A DNA stretch of 64,000 nt from Bacteroidales bacterium (lineage in GTDB: Bacteria > Bacteroidota > Bacteroidia > Bacteroidales > Tenuifilaceae): positions 1-64,000 of the forward strand of contig RPRQ01000013.1 in assembly GCA_003818205.1 (NCBI GenBank), read 5' to 3'. Shown piece after piece: positions 18,371 through 25,957 of this stretch (the stretch's first letter is position 1; each line of letters begins with the position of its first letter). Under the pieces are notes generated by a model. It saw only the letters and a program-made list of their open reading frames with translations. It did no database searches and was not told the DNA's origin. The position numbers and the translations under genes are program-made.

Positions 18371-19120
18371 ATGTCAGGACATAATAAATGGTCAACCATT
18401 AAGAGAAAGAAAGGGGCATTGGATTCAAAACGCTCGAAAATATTCTCAAGAATCACAAAAGAAATTACCGTTGCAGTAAAGGAGGGTGGACCCGATCCTG
18501 AGGGAAATGCTAGACTTCGTTTGGCAATCAACAACGCAAAGGGTGAAAATATGCCCAAGGATAACATTCAGCGGGCAATCAGTAAAGCGGAGAAAGATCC
18601 TAATAGTTTTCACGAAATTACCTTCGAAGGCTATGGCCCTGGGGGGATTGCCATTGTTCTTGAATGTTTAACCGATAATAATAATAGAACCATTAGCGCA
18701 GTCCGTTCTCAATTCTCGAAAAAGGGGGGGACTTTAGGCACCAACGGCTCGTTAGATTTCATGTTCGTGCGGAAAGGGATATTTACCATTCAGAAGGATA
18801 AAATTAATTTGGATGATGTTGAGCTTGATTTAATCGATGCAGGGGCTCAAAACATTGAATTAACCGAAGATTCGTGCATTGTAGCAACCGCTATGGAGGA
18901 TTTTGGGAAGATGAATAGAAAGATGGAGATGCTGAAGATTGAGGTTGAAAATGCTGCGCTTCAGAGAATTCCCAACGATTTAAAAAGTATTGATAAATCA
19001 ACTGCCATCAAATTATTAAGGCTAGTGGATGAGTTTGAAGATAATGAGGATGTTCAAAACGTTTACCATAACCTTGAGGTAACCGACGAAGTGGTGGCAG
19101 CAATGGAGAACAATGATTAA
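18371..19120 (+). CDS. YebC/PmpR-family protein
   Basis: The protein begins with the family signature MSGHNKWSTIKRKKGALD and continues with SKIFSRITKEI, GNARLRLAINNAK and MPKDNIQRAI. The GYGPGG element follows near residue 90. YebC-family proteins were described as transcription regulators and more recently as ribosome-associated factors that relieve stalling at proline-rich stretches; which applies here is not visible. The length of 249 residues is normal. The TAA stop codon is made from the first bases of the adjoining inverted-repeat element. Confidence 0.93.
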   Translation: MSGHNKWSTIKRKKGALDSKRSKIFSRITKEITVAVKEGGPDPEGNARLRLAINNAKGENMPKDNIQRAISKAEKDPNSFHEITFEGYGPGGIAIVLECLTDNNNRTISAVRSQFSKKGGTLGTNGSLDFMFVRKGIFTIQKDKINLDDVELDLIDAGAQNIELTEDSCIVATAMEDFGKMNRKMEMLKIEVENAALQRIPNDLKSIDKSTAIKLLRLVDEFEDNEDVQNVYHNLEVTDEVVAAMENND

Positions 19121-19376
19121 TTAGAGTCTGTCTATAAAGTCAGAAACTCTAAATCAAATTGAATAATGAACAAGGATTAGCTTCGCTGAGCTCACTTTGT
19201 TCGGTTGCCTTCGGCGAACTCGCAAGCTCGGTTAACGATTTTAGATTTTAGAAGATTCCTGAAAATAAACTGATTACGCAAACATCGGAAATCTTAAATC
19301 GTTGTTCCCTGCCTCGCCGGCAGGCAGGCTTGTTCTTAAATCAAAAAAAATTCATATTATGGACAGACACTAATTA
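19118..19376. mobile_element. MITE-like element with 20-bp terminal inverted repeats
   Basis: The left end TAATTAGAGTCTGTCTATAA and the inverted right end (TAATTAGTGTCTGTCCATAA on the other strand) agree at 18 of 20 positions. The outer TAATTA may include a duplicated target. The inside has no open reading frame of note and holds GC-richer palindromic patches (GCTGAGCTCACTTTGTTCGG, CTGCCTCGCCGGCAGGCAGG). The element begins at the stop codon of the YebC gene. It fills most of the 400-base spacer before the DUF4349 gene; the remaining 140 bases are AT-rich without a clear promoter. Confidence 0.6.
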
Positions 19377-19520
19377 GAACAATAAAGCAACAAGATCAAT
19401 ATAATTTAAACGACTTTGATTGTTTGTTTTCGTTGTATGAACGCTTCTGGATTCATACCTCATAAAAAATATTTTTATCTTTAACTTGCTTATTATAGGT
19501 GCATTAAAAACATTATAGGT

Positions 19521-20393
19521 ATGCAGCAAACAAATATCAAAAAATTAAAAACTCTAATACTCTTCCTAATATTGGGATTTGTATTGCTTTTTGTATTTAG
19601 AATGTTTTATGGATACACTAAGAACCTCGATGAAGTTCAAGAGCAAACACAGCAGCTCATTGAAAACTCATTGAATACTAGAAAAAATTATGCGTCAAAA
19701 GAATATCAGGTTAAAGTTAGCAATGCAAACCAACCCCACGTTAAAGTTGATCAGAAATATGAAAAAATAGCTGAAATTAATTCCAAATCAGACCTATTTG
19801 AAGATGATGAAAAGCAGGTAAGATCACAAATTGAATTGGTCAATGCCTTAATCCAGTTCGAACAAAAAAGCGGAAATAAAGGTTATAGAATTCTACAGCT
19901 AATAATCGGGGTTCCTCCAGAGAATTTTGATGCCCTCTATAACAGCTTAGTCAAAATTGGAAGGGTTCAAGCAAAACAGATTACAAAAAAGGACAAAACA
20001 AACGAATATAAAGAGCTTAATGCTAAAAAGTCCTCTCTCGAAAAAATTAGAACATCTTTAATTGATCTGAAAACAAAGGGTGGGAAGATTGAAGAGTATA
20101 TGGCTCTGGAGAATAGAATTCTTGAAATTGAGCAACAACTTCAAGATCTTGGTGTAAGCCTTGGTGATTTTGATGACGAGAATGAGTTTTGTACTGTTCA
20201 GTTTTCGTTAATGGAAGGAAAGGTTAAACCTATAAGTTTTGCCCATCGATTGAAGGTTTCGTTAGAATGGACAGTTAAAATTTATTTACAATTAATGGTG
20301 ACATTCTTTTTCTTGACCCTATTCTCATACTTCCTTTTATTGGTTATTGAGAAACTCAAGTTAATTGAAAGAGTTCTAAAAAAGAATGACTAA
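19521..20393 (+). CDS. DUF4349 membrane protein
   Basis: A short cytoplasmic N-terminus is followed by a membrane segment (about residues 12-28), a periplasmic coiled-coil region with the DUF4349 pattern (LQLIIGVPPENFDALYNSL, then KELNAKKSSLEKIRTSL and YMALENRILEIEQQLQDL), and a second membrane segment near the C-terminus (about 250-278). DUF4349 proteins are membrane-anchored coiled-coil proteins with no established function. In this case the lipobox seen in many homologues is replaced by a transmembrane anchor. Followed by a probable terminator. Confidence 0.82.
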   Translation: MQQTNIKKLKTLILFLILGFVLLFVFRMFYGYTKNLDEVQEQTQQLIENSLNTRKNYASKEYQVKVSNANQPHVKVDQKYEKIAEINSKSDLFEDDEKQVRSQIELVNALIQFEQKSGNKGYRILQLIIGVPPENFDALYNSLVKIGRVQAKQITKKDKTNEYKELNAKKSSLEKIRTSLIDLKTKGGKIEEYMALENRILEIEQQLQDLGVSLGDFDDENEFCTVQFSLMEGKVKPISFAHRLKVSLEWTVKIYLQLMVTFFFLTLFSYFLLLVIEKLKLIERVLKKND

Positions 20394-20432
20394 GCGATTG
20401 TATATCATTCGTTTTTGTTAATTAACAGGAAC

Positions 20433-20466
20433 AAGGTCAGGTCTATGATTGACGGACCTTTTTTAT
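20433..20466 (+). terminator. Probable intrinsic terminator before glpK
   Basis: AAGGTC pairs with GACCTT, with an inner GTC/GAC pairing, followed by a T run (CCTTTTTTATTTT). It occupies the region in which alternative upstream starts of glpK would lie, and so supports the downstream ATG for that gene. Confidence 0.6.
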
Positions 20467-20477
20467 TTTCTCCGAAT

Positions 20478-21977
20478 ATGAGTACAGATTTTATTCTTGC
20501 ACTAGACCAAGGAACATCAAGCTCACGGGCTGTTATCTTCGATCGATATCAGCAACCATTGGGCATGGAGCAGGTTGAATTTACTCAGTACTACCCTGCC
20601 CCTGGATGGGTTGAGCATAACCCCGAGGAGATTTGGGAAACCCAAATACAAGTAGCAAAACTTCTACTCAAAAGATTAAAGATAAAACCCGATAGGATTG
20701 CCGCCATCGGGATAGCCAATCAACGCGAAACCACCGTTGTTTGGGATAGAGAAACAGGACGACCCATCCATAATGCCATCGTTTGGCAGGATAGGCGAAC
20801 AGCCGATACCTGCGAATGGTTGAAAGAAAAGGGTTTAACAGATTATATCAAGCAAACAACAGGGCTTGTCATCGATTCTTACTTTTCGGCCACAAAGCTG
20901 CATTGGATACTCAAGAATGTACCTGGAGCACTAAAGCTTGCCCAAGAAGGACGATTGGCATTTGGTACTATTGATTCATGGTTGTTATGGAAATTAACCG
21001 GAGGAAAAGTTCATGCCACTGATACTTCAAACGCTTCGCGCACAATGCTCTTCGATATTTCATCGCTAAAATGGGATGAAAAACTGCTTAAAGCATTAGA
21101 TATACCTAAAAGTATTCTTCCAGATATTTTACCATCATCTGGAGAATTTGGCCATACGGCCAATGGAGTATTTGATGGTTGTACAATCCCAATAACAGGA
21201 ATAGCAGGTGATCAGCAATCGGCACTATTCGGGCAAAAGTGCTTCGAAGCCGGGGATGCAAAGAACACTTATGGCACAGGTTGCTTTATGCTAATGAATA
21301 CAGGAACAAAACCTGTTATATCAAAATCGGGTTTGCTTACAACCGTTGCATGGCAAATTGGGCATGAGGTAAACTATGCCCTTGAAGGAAGCGTATTTAT
21401 TGCAGGAGCTGCAATAAAATGGTTACGTGATGGTATAAAAATTATAGCTAATGCGACTGAAACAGAAGAGATAGCCTCATCGGTTTCAGATTGCCAAGGT
21501 GTTTATGTTGTTCCTGCCTTTACGGGTCTTGGAGCACCATATTGGGATATGTACGCAAGGGGTGCAATACTTGGGTTGACGCAGGGCGTTACCGAAAAGC
21601 ATTTAGTAAGAGCAACTTTAGAATCTTTAGCCTATCAAACCCGCGATATTATTGGTTTGATGGAGATTGATTCGGGGATTAAACTTAAAAGCCTTAAGGC
21701 TGATGGCGGTGCATCGGCAAATAGTTTTTTAATGCAATTTCAATCCGATATTTTGAATACAAACGTAGCTTGCCCTCCATTCCCTGAGGCAACTGCATTT
21801 GGTACTGCGATGCTAGCAGGAATTGCTGTTGGATTTTATCAGAAAAATGAAATTAGTTCAGCACTGCCTGGAAGTAAAATTTACAAACCAAAAATGGGGG
21901 TTGAACAACGTGATCAACTTTATAAAGGGTGGATAAAAGCCGTGGGTAGAGCAAAGGGGTGGGATAAGGAGGAATAA
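20478..21977 (+). CDS. glpK: Glycerol kinase
   Basis: The enzyme phosphorylates glycerol to sn-glycerol 3-phosphate with ATP. The start is placed at the ATG giving MSTDFILALDQGTSSSRA, the family N-terminus with the phosphate-1 motif; codons farther upstream overlap a terminator hairpin. Further FGGY-family landmarks are ANQRETTVVWDRETG, GDQQSALFGQ, TYGTGCFMLMNTG and the second ATP-binding GGASANSFLMQFQSD. The length of 499 residues is normal. No glpF or glpD lies beside it, so glycerol entry and oxidation must be encoded elsewhere. Confidence 0.96.
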   Translation: MSTDFILALDQGTSSSRAVIFDRYQQPLGMEQVEFTQYYPAPGWVEHNPEEIWETQIQVAKLLLKRLKIKPDRIAAIGIANQRETTVVWDRETGRPIHNAIVWQDRRTADTCEWLKEKGLTDYIKQTTGLVIDSYFSATKLHWILKNVPGALKLAQEGRLAFGTIDSWLLWKLTGGKVHATDTSNASRTMLFDISSLKWDEKLLKALDIPKSILPDILPSSGEFGHTANGVFDGCTIPITGIAGDQQSALFGQKCFEAGDAKNTYGTGCFMLMNTGTKPVISKSGLLTTVAWQIGHEVNYALEGSVFIAGAAIKWLRDGIKIIANATETEEIASSVSDCQGVYVVPAFTGLGAPYWDMYARGAILGLTQGVTEKHLVRATLESLAYQTRDIIGLMEIDSGIKLKSLKADGGASANSFLMQFQSDILNTNVACPPFPEATAFGTAMLAGIAVGFYQKNEISSALPGSKIYKPKMGVEQRDQLYKGWIKAVGRAKGWDKEE

Positions 21978-22202
21978 TTTGTTATTATTTACTACGGAGG
22001 CACTGAGAACACAGAGAGAAACGGAGTTATTAAAAATGTTTCTCTGATTATTAATAACCATTTTGAAGAAGTTTGATAAATACTATTTTCACAAGAAATG
22101 AAATCGGTTAAAAAGTCCTAAATACACTCCATTTAAATAATACACATACCTTTTTACCGTTTGGTATCAAACACCTTAAAATGACCAAACATTTATAATT
22201 AC

Positions 22203-22210
22203 TATATTTG
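22203..22210 (+). promoter_or_regulatory. Probable -7 promoter box of the LEA14-like gene
   Basis: TATATTTG matches TAnnTTTG, 26 bases before the chosen start codon. No matching -33 TTG is present at the normal distance. Confidence 0.4.
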
Positions 22211-22236
22211 TCCACTCAATGATAAGATACAGGGTA

Positions 22237-22776
22237 ATGAAAAAAGGAACGATTTGGATTCTTGTAGCAATTATAATGCTTTTAGCAAGTAGCTGTGGTA
22301 AATTTGAAAGTATCGCTATTCATGGAATGAAAGATTTAAAATTTAGAGGCATGAAGGATGGCTGTATTCTGGTTAACATTACGCTTGATATAGAGAATCC
22401 AAATAAGAGAAAGATTACCATTTCGAGTATTCATTTTAAGACTTGGCTTAAAAATCGGGAGCTTGGTACGCTTAAAAATTCTAAAAAGATAGTTTTAAAG
22501 CCAAACTCTCGTGAAGAGATAGAGGTCCCTATCGAAATCGTTCTTAGAACCCCTGCCGATGCCTTTAAATTGATGACCATAAAAGAGGATATCCTGAATC
22601 AGCTTACCATCGAGGGTTTTATTAAAGGTCGTGTGATGTGTATATCGAAAAAGATGAGGTTTGAAAAACAACCCTTTTCAGAACTCGCAAAATCTTATAA
22701 AGAAAAGTTAGAAAAAAAGGATAGTTTAAAAACAAAAGATTCTATTGAGAAAAATGATTCCCTTAAAATCGAATAA
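22237..22776 (+). CDS. LEA14-like (LEA type 2) lipoprotein
   Basis: The second ATG is chosen because it gives a clean lipoprotein signal (MKKGTIWILVAIIMLLASSC; Cys20 lipidated). The body has the all-beta pattern of the LEA14/water-stress-hypersensitive domain: GCILVNITLDIENPNKRKITIS, then LGTLKNSKKIVLKPNSREEIEVPIEI. Such domains in bacteria are envelope proteins of unknown role. The C-terminal tail is a charged Lys/Asp/Ser repeat (KKDSLKTKDS, EKNDSLK). The stop codon overlaps a potential start of the next gene by one base. Confidence 0.75.
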   Translation: MKKGTIWILVAIIMLLASSCGKFESIAIHGMKDLKFRGMKDGCILVNITLDIENPNKRKITISSIHFKTWLKNRELGTLKNSKKIVLKPNSREEIEVPIEIVLRTPADAFKLMTIKEDILNQLTIEGFIKGRVMCISKKMRFEKQPFSELAKSYKEKLEKKDSLKTKDSIEKNDSLKIE

Positions 22777-22823
22777 TGAGTATTGCTTTTCATACCAATA
22801 AATCGATACAAGGAAACATAAAT

Positions 22824-23330
22824 ATGATTGAAACAGAACGCCTCATTATAAAACCATTAACTTATAACCAGCTAATAAAATATATTAGAGCAGACAACTC
22901 CTTGGAGAACGAATTAAACCTAAATAGATCATCAAGAACCATTTCACCCGAACTCAAAGAAGCCCTTGAGCAAACCATATTACCTAACGTAGCTGATGTG
23001 AATAAGAACTATTTATTTTCGACCCTTTGGACCATAATCTCAAAGGAATATAATAAAATGGTGGGTGACCTATGTATAGTTGGAGAACCGAACCCTGAAG
23101 GGGAAATTGAGATCGGCTATGGAACATATGAAGAGTTTCAAAACAACGGCTTTATGACAGAGGCTGTAGGTGCGATAATTGAATGGGCAAAATGCCAAGC
23201 CAATGTTCTTTCAATCACAGCATCAACAGAAAAGAACAATATTGCCTCATTTACAGTCCTTTTGAAAAATAATTTTATTAAAGTTAATGAAACTGAAGAT
23301 TTGTTTAGCTGGAAATTGAGAGTAAAATGA
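22824..23330 (+). CDS. GNAT-family N-acetyltransferase
   Basis: The protein starts with MIETERLIIKPL, the typical beginning of RimJ/RimL-like GNAT proteins, preceded by AAGGAAAC; an in-frame ATG at 22776, overlapping the previous stop, would add 16 untypical residues. The core shows IGYGTYEEFQNNGFMTEAVGAIIEWAK (acetyl-CoA-binding strand-helix) and VLSITASTEKNNIASFTVLLKNNF (the family's late motif). The substrate is unknown. It is probably co-transcribed with the LEA14-like gene. Confidence 0.85.
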   Translation: MIETERLIIKPLTYNQLIKYIRADNSLENELNLNRSSRTISPELKEALEQTILPNVADVNKNYLFSTLWTIISKEYNKMVGDLCIVGEPNPEGEIEIGYGTYEEFQNNGFMTEAVGAIIEWAKCQANVLSITASTEKNNIASFTVLLKNNFIKVNETEDLFSWKLRVK

Positions 23331-23353
23331 ATTCAATCTTTAAAATCCCTTTT

Positions 23354-23381
23354 TTGTTATTAACATCTTTTTCTACCTTTG
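23354..23381 (+). promoter_or_regulatory. Promoter of the SPOR-protein gene
   Basis: A TTG at 23354-23356 and TACCTTTG at 23374-23381 with a 17-base spacer fit the Bacteroidota consensus, 25 bases before the start codon. Confidence 0.5.
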
Positions 23382-23406
23382 CAGAGCATTCACAAAACGA
23401 TTTTAG

Positions 23407-23868
23407 ATGAGAAAAATCCTGATTCCTTTTCTTCTTATTTGCGCTTCAATTAGCGCGAAAGGTCAAGGGTACACCTCGAACCGAGGTGAGGATATTCTTG
23501 TACAGGTTCGTAAGAGCAATCCCAATCAAGGGAAGATTACAATAAATCAAGATGCTCAAATTGAACGTGTTTTCAACCTCGATATACTTCAGAGCGCAAG
23601 ACAACCCGGCATGCACGGGTTTAGAATCAGAATATACTTTGATTTAGGCCAAAAATCGAGGAACCAATCCGAGGATGTGGCAGGTGGATTCATGCAAAAA
23701 TACCCTGGCATATCGATATATCGTTCCTATGTAAGCCCTTACTACAAGGTATCGGTAGGTGATTTTCGTACACGCGACAATGCGCTCAAGCTATACCATC
23801 TGCTGCTTAAGGATTATCCGAGAGCCTTTATAATCCCCGAGTGGGTGAATTTTCCACCTCTAGAATAG
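23407..23868 (+). CDS. Exported SPOR-domain protein
   Basis: A signal peptide (residues 1-19, ending in AKGQ) is followed by a single SPOR-like domain: FRIRIYFDLGQKSRNQSEDVAGGF, YPGISIYRSYVSPYYKVSVGDFRTRDNALKLY and FIIPEWVNFP. SPOR domains bind denuded peptidoglycan glycan strands, so the protein probably acts in the periplasm at the cell wall. Length is 153 residues. It has its own promoter. Confidence 0.8.
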   Translation: MRKILIPFLLICASISAKGQGYTSNRGEDILVQVRKSNPNQGKITINQDAQIERVFNLDILQSARQPGMHGFRIRIYFDLGQKSRNQSEDVAGGFMQKYPGISIYRSYVSPYYKVSVGDFRTRDNALKLYHLLLKDYPRAFIIPEWVNFPPLE

Positions 23869-23872
23869 AAAA

Positions 23873-24037
23873 ATGCAAAGAATAGTAGAAATTCGGAAGC
23901 TGAAAGCCAACTCAAAAATAATCCGCAGGGATAAAATCGAGAGGTTTAGCTCAGCTGAACTGAACTATCTATTCCATCATACGTTTCCTTTTTACCAAAC
24001 ATCTTCATCCATTTACGAGTATGAGCGAGCAAATTAA
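23873..24037 (+). CDS. Possible small gene (54 codons) overlapping the next start
   Basis: ATG to TAA, encoding a basic peptide with a Tyr/Phe-rich second half (LNYLFHHTFPFY). It begins 4 bases after the SPOR stop and overlaps the start of the amidotransferase gene by 17 bases in another frame, an arrangement that would allow translational coupling. No family was recognised and it may be a chance frame. Confidence 0.35.
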   Translation: MQRIVEIRKLKANSKIIRRDKIERFSSAELNYLFHHTFPFYQTSSSIYEYERAN

Positions 24038-25919
24038 GCACGAGTGCGGCATTGCACTGATTAGGCTGTTAAAACCATTGGAGTACTATCAGGTAAAATA
24101 TGGATCGTGGAGGTATGGCCTGCATAAGCTCTACCTTTTAATGGAGAAGCAGCATAACCGTGGACAGGATGGCGCAGGGTTGGCAAGCATTAAGTTTGAT
24201 ATTGAACCAGGTAAAAGGTATATCGACAGGGAACGCTCAAACTCTCAATCGTCGATTAGAGATATTTTCGATGTCGTTAACAAACCCTTTAAGAAGTACG
24301 AATCGAACCCCGAACTTTTGAACGATCCCTCTTGGGCAAAGCAAAATCTTCCGTTCGCTGCCGAGCTCTACTTAGGTCATCTTAGGTATGGTACTTTCGG
24401 TAACAATAGCATCGATTACGTTCACCCGGTAATGAGGGAGAATAATTGGAAATCGAGAACACTCGTCCTTGCCGGAAACTTCAACATGACCAATGTTGAT
24501 GAGCTTTTCCAAAAATTGGTTAATCTTGGTCAATACCCCAAGGACTACTCCGATACGGTTACCGTTCTCGAAAAGATCGGTCACTTCATGGATGAGGAAA
24601 ACCAGCAGCTTTTCAGGCAGTATAAGAATGAGGGGTTCACCAACAAAGAGATTAGCAACCTGATAGCAGAGAATATCAGCATTAAAAAGACTTTACAAAT
24701 ATCGACCAAGGACTACGATGGAGGCTATGCCATTGCAGGCCTACTCGGCCATGGTGATGCGTTTGTACTACGCGATCCATGGGGGATTCGACCTGCATTT
24801 TTCTTTGCCAATGATGAGATAGTCGTTGCTGCATCGGAGCGCCCAGTTATTCAAACGGTGATGAATATCTCCGTTGAAGAGATCAATGAGGTTAAACCGG
24901 GATACGCTTTAATCATCAAGAAGAATGGCGAGGTTAGTCACGATGAGATAAGAGTTCCACAAACACGCAAATCATGCTCGTTCGAGCGCATATACTTCTC
25001 GAGAGGGACTGATAAAAGCATATACAAGGAACGGAAAATGCTCGGCGAACTCCTAACACCTGCAATTCTTCGGGCAGTGGATTTCGATTATAAGAATACC
25101 GTTTTCTCTTTCATCCCAAATACTGCCGAGACCGCTTTTTACGGCATGGTTAAGGGAGTTGACGACTTCCTAAAAAAAGAGAAGAAAAGGTTGATCCTCG
25201 AAAAGGGGAGCTCAATTACCGAACAGGAACTTGATGACATTATAGCCATGCGACCAAGGGTCGAAAAGGTTGCCGTAAAAGATATTAAACTTCGGACCTT
25301 CATTTCACAAGATAAAGGTCGCGATGATTTGGTTGGACACGTTTACGATGTTACCTATGGTATTGTGAATAATGATGTGGATAATCTTGTGGTAATCGAC
25401 GATTCCATTGTTCGAGGAACAACGCTTCGCGAAAGCATCCTAAAAATTCTTGACAGGTTACATCCGGCAATGATCGTTGTGGTATCCTCATGCCCACAGA
25501 TACGCTACCCCGATTGCTACGGCATTGACATGGCAAAATTGGGTGATTTCGTGGCTTTTAGGGCAGCAATTGATCTTCTCAAGGAAACAGGGCAAGAGGG
25601 TGTTATCAACCATGTTTACAAGAATTGCAAAGCCCAACAGAATCTGCCAAAGGAAGAGATGGTAAATTATGTAAAGGATATTTACCGCCCATTTACAGCA
25701 GAGCAGATTTCGGATAGAATTGCTCAAATCCTTACCCCAAAAGGAATAAAAGCCAAAGTGAAGATCGTATTTCAAACCATAGAGAATCTTCACATAGCAT
25801 GTCCCAACGACCTAGGCGATTGGTACTTTACGGGTAATTACCCGACACCAGGAGGCAATAAAGTGGTGAACACTTCATTTATCAACTTTATAGAAGGAAG
25901 AAATCAGAGGGCGTACTGA
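24021..25919 (+). CDS. Long PurF-like amidophosphoribosyltransferase
   Basis: The N-terminal glutamine amidotransferase class II domain carries the nucleophile near residue 9 (HECGIALIRL) and RGQDGAG and GHLRYGTFG motifs. The phosphoribosyltransferase domain has the PRPP-binding VVIDDSIVRGTT (about 457-468). At 632 residues it is about 150 longer than classical PurF, with extensions in the amidotransferase part (FDVVNKPFKKYESNPEL) and the C-terminus. The Cys is not at position 2, so either a short propeptide is removed or translation starts differently. Bacteroidota have this long form besides normal PurF; whether it makes phosphoribosylamine or acts on another substrate is not proven. Confidence 0.85.
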   Translation: MSEQIKHECGIALIRLLKPLEYYQVKYGSWRYGLHKLYLLMEKQHNRGQDGAGLASIKFDIEPGKRYIDRERSNSQSSIRDIFDVVNKPFKKYESNPELLNDPSWAKQNLPFAAELYLGHLRYGTFGNNSIDYVHPVMRENNWKSRTLVLAGNFNMTNVDELFQKLVNLGQYPKDYSDTVTVLEKIGHFMDEENQQLFRQYKNEGFTNKEISNLIAENISIKKTLQISTKDYDGGYAIAGLLGHGDAFVLRDPWGIRPAFFFANDEIVVAASERPVIQTVMNISVEEINEVKPGYALIIKKNGEVSHDEIRVPQTRKSCSFERIYFSRGTDKSIYKERKMLGELLTPAILRAVDFDYKNTVFSFIPNTAETAFYGMVKGVDDFLKKEKKRLILEKGSSITEQELDDIIAMRPRVEKVAVKDIKLRTFISQDKGRDDLVGHVYDVTYGIVNNDVDNLVVIDDSIVRGTTLRESILKILDRLHPAMIVVVSSCPQIRYPDCYGIDMAKLGDFVAFRAAIDLLKETGQEGVINHVYKNCKAQQNLPKEEMVNYVKDIYRPFTAEQISDRIAQILTPKGIKAKVKIVFQTIENLHIACPNDLGDWYFTGNYPTPGGNKVVNTSFINFIEGRNQRAY

Positions 25920-25920
25920 A

Positions 25921-25951
25921 ATCCTGTCAAGCAATAAATACTTGACAGGAT
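25921..25951 (+). terminator. Terminator after the PurF-like gene
   Basis: The 11-base-pair perfect stem ATCCTGTCAAG with its complement has a 9-base loop, followed by a T-rich stretch (TATTTTATTTT). On the other strand it follows the end of the HEAT/zinc-finger gene. Confidence 0.7.
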
Positions 25952-25957
25952 TAGGGG

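Noticed and set aside
22013-22046. AGAGAAAC/GTTTCTCT hairpin after glpK
   Set aside because: Stem of 8 bases, no T tract; may be repeat debris, not strong enough for a terminator call.
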